From NCBI GenBank assembly GCA_007280905.1, contig QYQM01000061.1, forward strand, positions 1 to 64,000: a stretch of 64,000 nt of DNA. Direction: 5' to 3'. This document shows, piece by piece, positions 59,502 to 64,000 of the stretch. A program made the position numbers and the translations under genes. The notes below the pieces were generated by a model. That model was given only the letters and a program-made list of their open reading frames with translations. It searched no databases and was not told where the DNA came from. Every line of letters begins with the position of its first letter. The stretch's first letter is position 1. This DNA is from Porphyromonadaceae bacterium. Its GTDB lineage: Bacteria > Bacteroidota > Bacteroidia > Bacteroidales > UBA12481.

Positions 59502-61802
59502 TCAGGTCTTAATAATTTTCAAGCGTGCAAATTTTAGAAGCAGCTGCTTGTTGCCTGTATCTTTAAAAAACACGGTGGCCATGCGGTTATTTCCTTCTCC
59601 TTCAATCTGCAGAACTTTTCCGTTTCCAAAGCGAGGATGAGTTATCGTCATACCCGACTGAATAGCGGCGGGATCATCCGATTCAAAATTCTCATCAACC
59701 GGTGGCCTGGGACCAGGTTTATTGCTGACAGGAATAATCCTCCTGGCAGGTGGGGGAATGGGGCGTGGAGAATTAAATTCCTCCTCCTCTTCTTCCATAC
59801 TTTGCCCACTGATATTTCTTTGATTCCCCCCACCGGTAACTGTCAGGAATTTCGGATCAATCTCACGGATAAACCTGCTCGGCCGGCAATCCATCAAACT
59901 TCCCCACCGATACCGGGTTTTGGCCAGGGTAATAACTACACGCTTCATGGCTCTTGTGATAGCCACATAAAACAGTCTGCGCTCTTCCTCAATCTCTTTT
60001 GCAGAACCATTCGAAAATGATGAAGGGAATAGCTCTTCTTCAACACCGGCGATGAAAACATAACCAAACTCAAGGCCTTTGGCCGAATGAATGGTCATCA
60101 AACTTACCTTGTTGCGGTCTTCCGGCTTGTCATTATCCTGATCGGTCATCAGGGAAACATTCTGCAGGAAAAAATCCATACCACTGAAACTGGCATCTTC
60201 ACCTTCCTGATTCCCTTGATCAACAAATACTTTGATACCGTTGATCAACTGCTCGATATTCTCAAATTTACTGAGACCCTCGGGTGTGCGATCAAAACGA
60301 TATTCCTCGAGGATGCCGGTTCCCTGCACAACACGCATGGCTAATTCATAAGCATCAACGGTATCCGCTATTGATGAGAATTCTTCGATAAGATGCCTGA
60401 ACTGCAAAAGTTTTTCGGCAGTACCTTTATTAAATTGAGGGACATACGCAACGGGATCTCCCAGCACAAACCAAATCGGGCATTGGGCTTGCATAGCGGC
60501 TTCACTCAGGCGGTCGAGTGTCGTTTTACCGATGCCCCTGGCCGGATAATTAATGATTCTTTTTAAAGATTCATCATCACGGTGGTTCAGAATCAGCCTG
60601 AAATAGGCCAGGATATCCTTGATTTCCTTCCGTTGATAAAATGAAATACTTCCATATATCTTATAAGGGATATTCTGTTTCCTGCATGCTTCTTCAATAA
60701 TCCGTGATTGGGCATGAGTCCGGTATAATACGGCAAATTCTTTAAAATCAGCTTGTTCTTGCAAATGCGTATCCAGAATACGGTTGGAAATAAAAAACCC
60801 TTCCTCCTGATCAGTCAGCGATTGAGCCACTTCAACCAGGGCACCGGTCTCATTTGCCGACCAGATGGTTTTCGGAATACGGCTTTGATTTTTCAGAATT
60901 AAACTATTGGCAGCTTCAACGATAGTCTGGGTCGACCGATAGTTCTGTTCGAGCTTGAAAATCTTGTATTCCGGATAATCAATTCTGAAATTCAGGATAT
61001 TCTCAATCCTGGCTCCACGGAAAGAATAAATGCTCTGAGAATCATCGCCAACGACGCAGAGATTCCGATGGGTCCGGGCGAGGAGGTTAAGGATTGAATA
61101 TTGTGCGTAATTCGTATCCTGATATTCATCCACGAGTATATGCCGGAACTGATCCTGATAACGCTTTAAAATCTCCGGATTGTTTTGAAACAGCAGGAAC
61201 GTGTTCAGCAACAGATCATCAAAGTCCATGGCTCCGGCATTCCGGCAACGCCTGGCATAGGTAATATATATATTAGACATATCTGGCCGCCGGGCGTACT
61301 CATCTACTGCTATCCATTCGCTTCTTGATGGATAACTTTCCGCGGTAATTAACTGATTCTTGGCCGAAGAGATCCTCCGCAGAACTTCACCCACCGGATA
61401 AATGTCGTCATCCAGTTTAAGATCGTGCAAAATACTTCTGATTAGACTTTTCGTGTCATCACTATCATAAATCGTGAAATTCTGGCTATATCCGATAGCC
61501 TGGCATTCTCTTCGGAGGATACGGGCAAAAAGTGAATGAAAGGTGCCCATCCAAAGGGCACGGGTAATATCCGGCTGCATCAGTTGTTCGATCCGGTCTC
61601 TCATTTCCCTGGCGGCCTTGTTGGTGAAAGTGAGGGAAAGAATATTCCGGGCATGAATACCCTGTTCCAGAAGCCAGGCTATTTTAAAGGTGAGTACCCG
61701 GGTTTTTCCCGACCCGGCTCCCGCAATAACAAGCACCGGACCATCCGTTTGCACCACGGCTTCACGTTGAATTGGGTTTAAGTCTTTAAGAAAATTGTTC
61801 AC
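59502..61802 (-). CDS. UvrD/PcrA-type DNA helicase
   Basis: 766 residues, GTG start (MNNFLKDLNPIQREAV). Superfamily 1A motifs: Q-motif 'LNPIQREAV', Walker A 'AGAGSGKTRVL', 'FTNKAAREMRDRI', Walker B 'HILVDEYQDTNYAQY', motif III 'VVGDDSQSIYSFRGA', motif IV 'LEQNYRST', motif V/VI 'LMTIHSAKGLEFGYVFIAGVEE' and 'LFYVAITRAMKRV'. The C-terminal small domain 'GMTITHPRFGNGKVLQIEGEGNNRMATVFF' is the Tudor-like RNA-polymerase binding part typical of PcrA/UvrD. It acts in DNA repair and in removing stalled complexes. A TATTTTTG box lies at 61870-61877. Confidence 0.95.
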   Translation of the reverse strand: MNNFLKDLNPIQREAVVQTDGPVLVIAGAGSGKTRVLTFKIAWLLEQGIHARNILSLTFTNKAAREMRDRIEQLMQPDITRALWMGTFHSLFARILRRECQAIGYSQNFTIYDSDDTKSLIRSILHDLKLDDDIYPVGEVLRRISSAKNQLITAESYPSRSEWIAVDEYARRPDMSNIYITYARRCRNAGAMDFDDLLLNTFLLFQNNPEILKRYQDQFRHILVDEYQDTNYAQYSILNLLARTHRNLCVVGDDSQSIYSFRGARIENILNFRIDYPEYKIFKLEQNYRSTQTIVEAANSLILKNQSRIPKTIWSANETGALVEVAQSLTDQEEGFFISNRILDTHLQEQADFKEFAVLYRTHAQSRIIEEACRKQNIPYKIYGSISFYQRKEIKDILAYFRLILNHRDDESLKRIINYPARGIGKTTLDRLSEAAMQAQCPIWFVLGDPVAYVPQFNKGTAEKLLQFRHLIEEFSSIADTVDAYELAMRVVQGTGILEEYRFDRTPEGLSKFENIEQLINGIKVFVDQGNQEGEDASFSGMDFFLQNVSLMTDQDNDKPEDRNKVSLMTIHSAKGLEFGYVFIAGVEEELFPSSFSNGSAKEIEEERRLFYVAITRAMKRVVITLAKTRYRWGSLMDCRPSRFIREIDPKFLTVTGGGNQRNISGQSMEEEEEEFNSPRPIPPPARRIIPVSNKPGPRPPVDENFESDDPAAIQSGMTITHPRFGNGKVLQIEGEGNNRMATVFFKDTGNKQLLLKFARLKIIKT

Positions 61803-61869
61803 TTTTAAATCTTTAAGAATACGGAAATGTTCAATTTAACGTTAGTGGTTGTAGCACCGGAAAGTACGC

Positions 61870-61877
61870 CAAAAATA
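61870..61877 (-). promoter_or_regulatory. Candidate -7 box of the helicase gene
   Basis: Minus sense TATTTTTG, exact TAnnTTTG, about 68 nt before the GTG. No good -33 at standard spacing. Confidence 0.3.
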
Positions 61878-61971
61878 ACAATTGTCGCTTATAGAGGCAT
61901 GATCGAAATGTGTCGAATTCCGGCTAAGATTTACTAATATTGTAACTCATTAACAGTAAGCGCTGATATTG

Positions 61972-63213
61972 ATGAAATACCGTTTGTTTTCTCAGACTGG
62001 CCCGATGGCCGCTTTCTTTTTTACATTCCTCCTGCCTGTTGTTCTGATGGCCCAGGAAGGTGATTATACCGTCAGGATCAAACAGCCTGCAGTCGATACA
62101 CTGAAATCCTGCCCGGGTAAAAGTATTATATTTATGGCTGAAGGGCTTAATGCAGATTTTTCTTCCTTCGATCCAAACCAGGTGACATTCACCTGGGATT
62201 TCGGTTATAACGGTCTGGTCCGGACCGGTCAGAACGTTACATTTTCATATCCGGAAGGCGGTCACTATACCGTTCGGCTCTATGTCACAAGCAGAACAGG
62301 AGGACCAGCAGCTAAAAATGTACCCGATATGAATGTTTTCATCGGAATGCGCCCTTCTTTTTCGGGAACCCGTTCTGATCAAACTTCGATTTGCAGCGGC
62401 AATGAAATTGGTTTAACTGGTTTTGTTACATCAATTCCCTGGACAAAGGACACATTCCAGTTTGAAAATACCCATCCTCAGGCTGATTTTACGTGGGATG
62501 GGGTAGGGATTCAGTCCGACCGTAATGGGATAGCCAGGATTAAGCCACCGCTCAATAAGGGTAATCTGAATTATATTTTTAGGGTTACCGACAATTTTGG
62601 TTGTTATCATGACACCACCCTCACCTTATATGGAGTTTATGCTTCCTTTACCGTGGCTCCGAAAAACGGAGAGGCTCCTCTTGAAGTTTCCATGGTGATT
62701 GATTCTGCTTCCAATGGGGGTTCTGAAACAAGCATTACTTATAATTGGGAGTTTTACGAAAATACCGATACATCGAATCTGCTGACCACTACTGAAAAAA
62801 AATTTTCCCTGGAGCGCCCGGGTGAATATACCAGCCGTGTTGTCGCGAAATATCTTCAATGCCGTAATGTTTTTACTTCTGAAGATTATATACGCGTGGA
62901 CTCTTCCCTTTTAGAAATTCCCAATGTTTTTACTCCGAATGAAGATGGTGCCAATGACTATTTCCAGGTAAAAGCTCTCTCCTTAAGAAGTTTCTCAGGC
63001 AGGATCATGAACCGCTGGGGACGAGTCGTTTATGAATGGACCGACCCCAAAACGCTCGAGAAAGGATGGAACGGCAGATATATGACTGATGGCCAGCCTG
63101 CACCTTCCGGAACTTACTATTATATCATCTCGGCAACCGGTTATGATGATGTGATTTATAAGGGAAAAGTCAACGATAAAGTCTATTATGGATTTCTAAC
63201 CTTGATCAGATAA
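61972..63213 (+). CDS. T9SS type-B cargo with PKD-like domain(s)
   Basis: 413 residues from the ATG at 61972 (the TTG at 61969 is in the track). Signal peptide to about 28 ('VVLMAQ'). PKD-like beta domains: 'VTFTWDFGYNGLVRTGQNVTFSYPEGGHYTVRLYV' (about 65-110) and a second 'FTVAPKNGEAPLEVSMVIDSASNGG' (about 225-290). The C-terminal 90 residues are the gliding-motility-associated type-B sorting domain: 'IPNVFTPNEDGANDYFQVKAL', 'GRIMNRWGRVVYEW', 'GTYYYIISATGYDD'. It is exported by the type IX secretion system to the surface. The ligand or partner is unknown; binding or adhesion is typical of the family. Confidence 0.88.
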   Translation: MKYRLFSQTGPMAAFFFTFLLPVVLMAQEGDYTVRIKQPAVDTLKSCPGKSIIFMAEGLNADFSSFDPNQVTFTWDFGYNGLVRTGQNVTFSYPEGGHYTVRLYVTSRTGGPAAKNVPDMNVFIGMRPSFSGTRSDQTSICSGNEIGLTGFVTSIPWTKDTFQFENTHPQADFTWDGVGIQSDRNGIARIKPPLNKGNLNYIFRVTDNFGCYHDTTLTLYGVYASFTVAPKNGEAPLEVSMVIDSASNGGSETSITYNWEFYENTDTSNLLTTTEKKFSLERPGEYTSRVVAKYLQCRNVFTSEDYIRVDSSLLEIPNVFTPNEDGANDYFQVKALSLRSFSGRIMNRWGRVVYEWTDPKTLEKGWNGRYMTDGQPAPSGTYYYIISATGYDDVIYKGKVNDKVYYGFLTLIR

Positions 63214-63219
63214 AAAAAA

Positions 63220-63270
63220 GAAGATGTCAATTCTTCAGTGAGTTGACATCTTCCCTTGAATTGACATCTT
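63220..63270. terminator. Three-arm inverted repeat between convergent genes
   Basis: AAGATGTCAATTC (63221-63233) can pair either with TTGACATCTTC (63243-63253, 11 bp with the preceding G) or with GAATTGACATCTT (63258-63270, 13 bp). The last arm is followed by TAATTAAG; in minus sense the hairpin is followed by CTTTTTTTTA. It likely ends transcription of the EF-G gene on the minus strand. Confidence 0.6.
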
Positions 63271-63279
63271 TAATTAAGC

Positions 63280-64000
63280 CTATTCGTCGTCGTCAGCTAT
63301 ATAGGCAGCCTGGAGTTTTTCCTGAACATCCGGCGGACATAAGGCATAGTCACTGAATTTCATGGTGTAGGTAGCCCGGCCATTGGTGAGCGAACTTAAC
63401 GTAGTCGAATACTTATTCAGTTCAGCCAGCGGAACCCTTACCCTAAGGTGTTCATAACGTCCCTCTGAATTCATTCCCAGAATCATGGCACGCCTTCCCT
63501 GAAGGTCACTCATCACATCACCCATGCGGTCACCCGGAACCAAAACTTCTAAATCGTAAATCGGTTCCATAATTTTCGGACCAGCCTTACGGAAGGCTTC
63601 TGCGAAAGCTTTTGCACCAGCCAACCGGAATGAAATTTCGTTGGAATCAACCGGGTGCATCTTACCGTCGTAAACGAATACCCGGATATCCCGGGCATAA
63701 GATCCGGTAAGGGGACCATTCTCCAGTTTTTCCATCAGACCTTTCTGAATGGCCGGCAAGAAACGGGCCTCAATGGAACCGCCAACGATACAATTGTAGA
63801 ATACCAGCTTACCACCCCAATCCAGAGGAATCTCTTCCTTACCGCGGATTGAAAGTTGCATATCCTTACCTTCTATTTTAAACAGGGTTTTTTCAGGGAC
63901 CCCTTCTTCATGAGGTTCAATAATCATATGTACCTCACCAAATTGGCCGGATCCGCCCGACTGCTTCTTGTGACGATAAGAAGCCTGAGCAACTTTCGTA
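63280..64000 (-). CDS. Elongation factor G, C-terminal part (runs off window)
   Basis: Partial at the window end; the reading frame stays open to 64000, beyond the track's 63927 start. Domains IV and V are visible: 'RHKKQSGGSGQFGEVHM' (domain IV start), 'GGSIEARFLPAIQKGLMEKLENGPLTGSYARDIRVFVYDGKMHPVDSNEISFRLAGAKAFAEAFRKAG', and 'GPKIMEPIYDLEVLVPGDRMGDVMSDLQGRRAMILGMNSEG' (domain V). EF-G moves tRNA and mRNA after peptide bond formation. The domain IV-V wording differs from canonical fusA ('KFGSYHDVDSS'-like loop is replaced), so this may be a second EF-G-like paralogue. N-terminal GTPase domain not in window. Confidence 0.9.
   Translation of the reverse strand, partial: TKVAQASYRHKKQSGGSGQFGEVHMIIEPHEEGVPEKTLFKIEGKDMQLSIRGKEEIPLDWGGKLVFYNCIVGGSIEARFLPAIQKGLMEKLENGPLTGSYARDIRVFVYDGKMHPVDSNEISFRLAGAKAFAEAFRKAGPKIMEPIYDLEVLVPGDRMGDVMSDLQGRRAMILGMNSEGRYEHLRVRVPLAELNKYSTTLSSLTNGRATYTMKFSDYALCPPDVQEKLQAAYIADDDE

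Noticed and set aside
1-64000. tRNA or rRNA genes, prophage or integrative element
   Set aside because: I saw no T-loop plus anticodon arrangement, no rRNA core words, and no integrase, transposase or phage structural proteins.

Overview
The window looks like a chromosomal contig from an uncultured Bacteroidota (Bacteroidales-like) bacterium. Evidence: a type IX secretion (T9SS) type-B sorting domain and a PorV-like barrel; a DUF4492-cydA-cydB operon; a murA-DUF4290 pair; a type I-beta DAHP synthase fused to chorismate mutase; the order rsfS-ftsH-LUD-cdsA-psd; a fosfomycin-insensitive type MurA; and several promoters matching the Bacteroides TTTG/TAnnTTTG consensus. I found no tRNA, rRNA, transposase, prophage or CRISPR array.

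Layout. 1-24 kb is an accessory region of sugar and glycoside metabolism: Tat-signal Gfo/Idh/MocA oxidoreductases, DUF1080 proteins, a ThuA/PmoA-like protein, an exported class V aminotransferase-like protein and a complete GH38 alpha-mannosidase, mixed with at least four decayed genes (a GNAT protein, a DUF5054/GH38-type protein, a CBM6-containing glycosidase, a CoA-binding protein), a two-component system, a pirin and a Cys/Met-type PLP enzyme. 24-31 kb is an aromatic amino acid operon (pheA, aminotransferase, tyrA, DAHP synthase-chorismate mutase, aroA, aroC). It is preceded by a textbook attenuator: a consensus promoter, a 30-residue leader peptide with the run YYFFFFFFGFYY, an antiterminator segment and an intrinsic terminator. 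aroC carries one extra base in a homopolymer. 31-39 kb holds a large transglutaminase-like lipoprotein, a second Gfo/Idh/MocA plus TIM-barrel pair, a tetraheme NapC-type cytochrome fused to a SUMF1 domain, and a dead GH2 gene. 39.5-43 kb is the cytochrome bd operon, including an unlisted 39-residue membrane ORF. 43-64 kb is mostly housekeeping: phosphatidylethanolamine synthesis (cdsA, pssA, psd), ftsH, rsfS, birA, pyrE, coaD, a sigma-54 type response regulator, an ABC exporter, dnaJ-grpE, murA, a UvrD/PcrA helicase, a T9SS-exported PKD protein and the 3' end of an EF-G gene.

How the genes work together. The Gfo/Idh/MocA, DUF1080 and TIM-barrel proteins carry Tat, Sec or lipoprotein signals and match the families of the oxidative (3-keto) glycoside cleavage route known in gut Bacteroides, so periplasmic glycoside breakdown is the best inference for the accessory part. 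The cytochrome bd operon and the multiheme NapC-type protein point to microaerobic or anaerobic quinol oxidation.

The most notable non-genic signals are (i) the Phe/Tyr attenuator; (ii) two families of degenerate short tandem repeats at gene boundaries, one upstream of start codons (CCGATAA/CCGACAA/CTGCAAC type) and one at stop codons (GTCTTAAA type) that in several genes supplies the stop codon itself; (iii) a palindromic REP-like element (CCCCGCGRAGGCGGGG) in intergenic DNA and once inside a reading frame; and (iv) a pattern of internally deleted genes that is either real genome decay or an assembly artefact.
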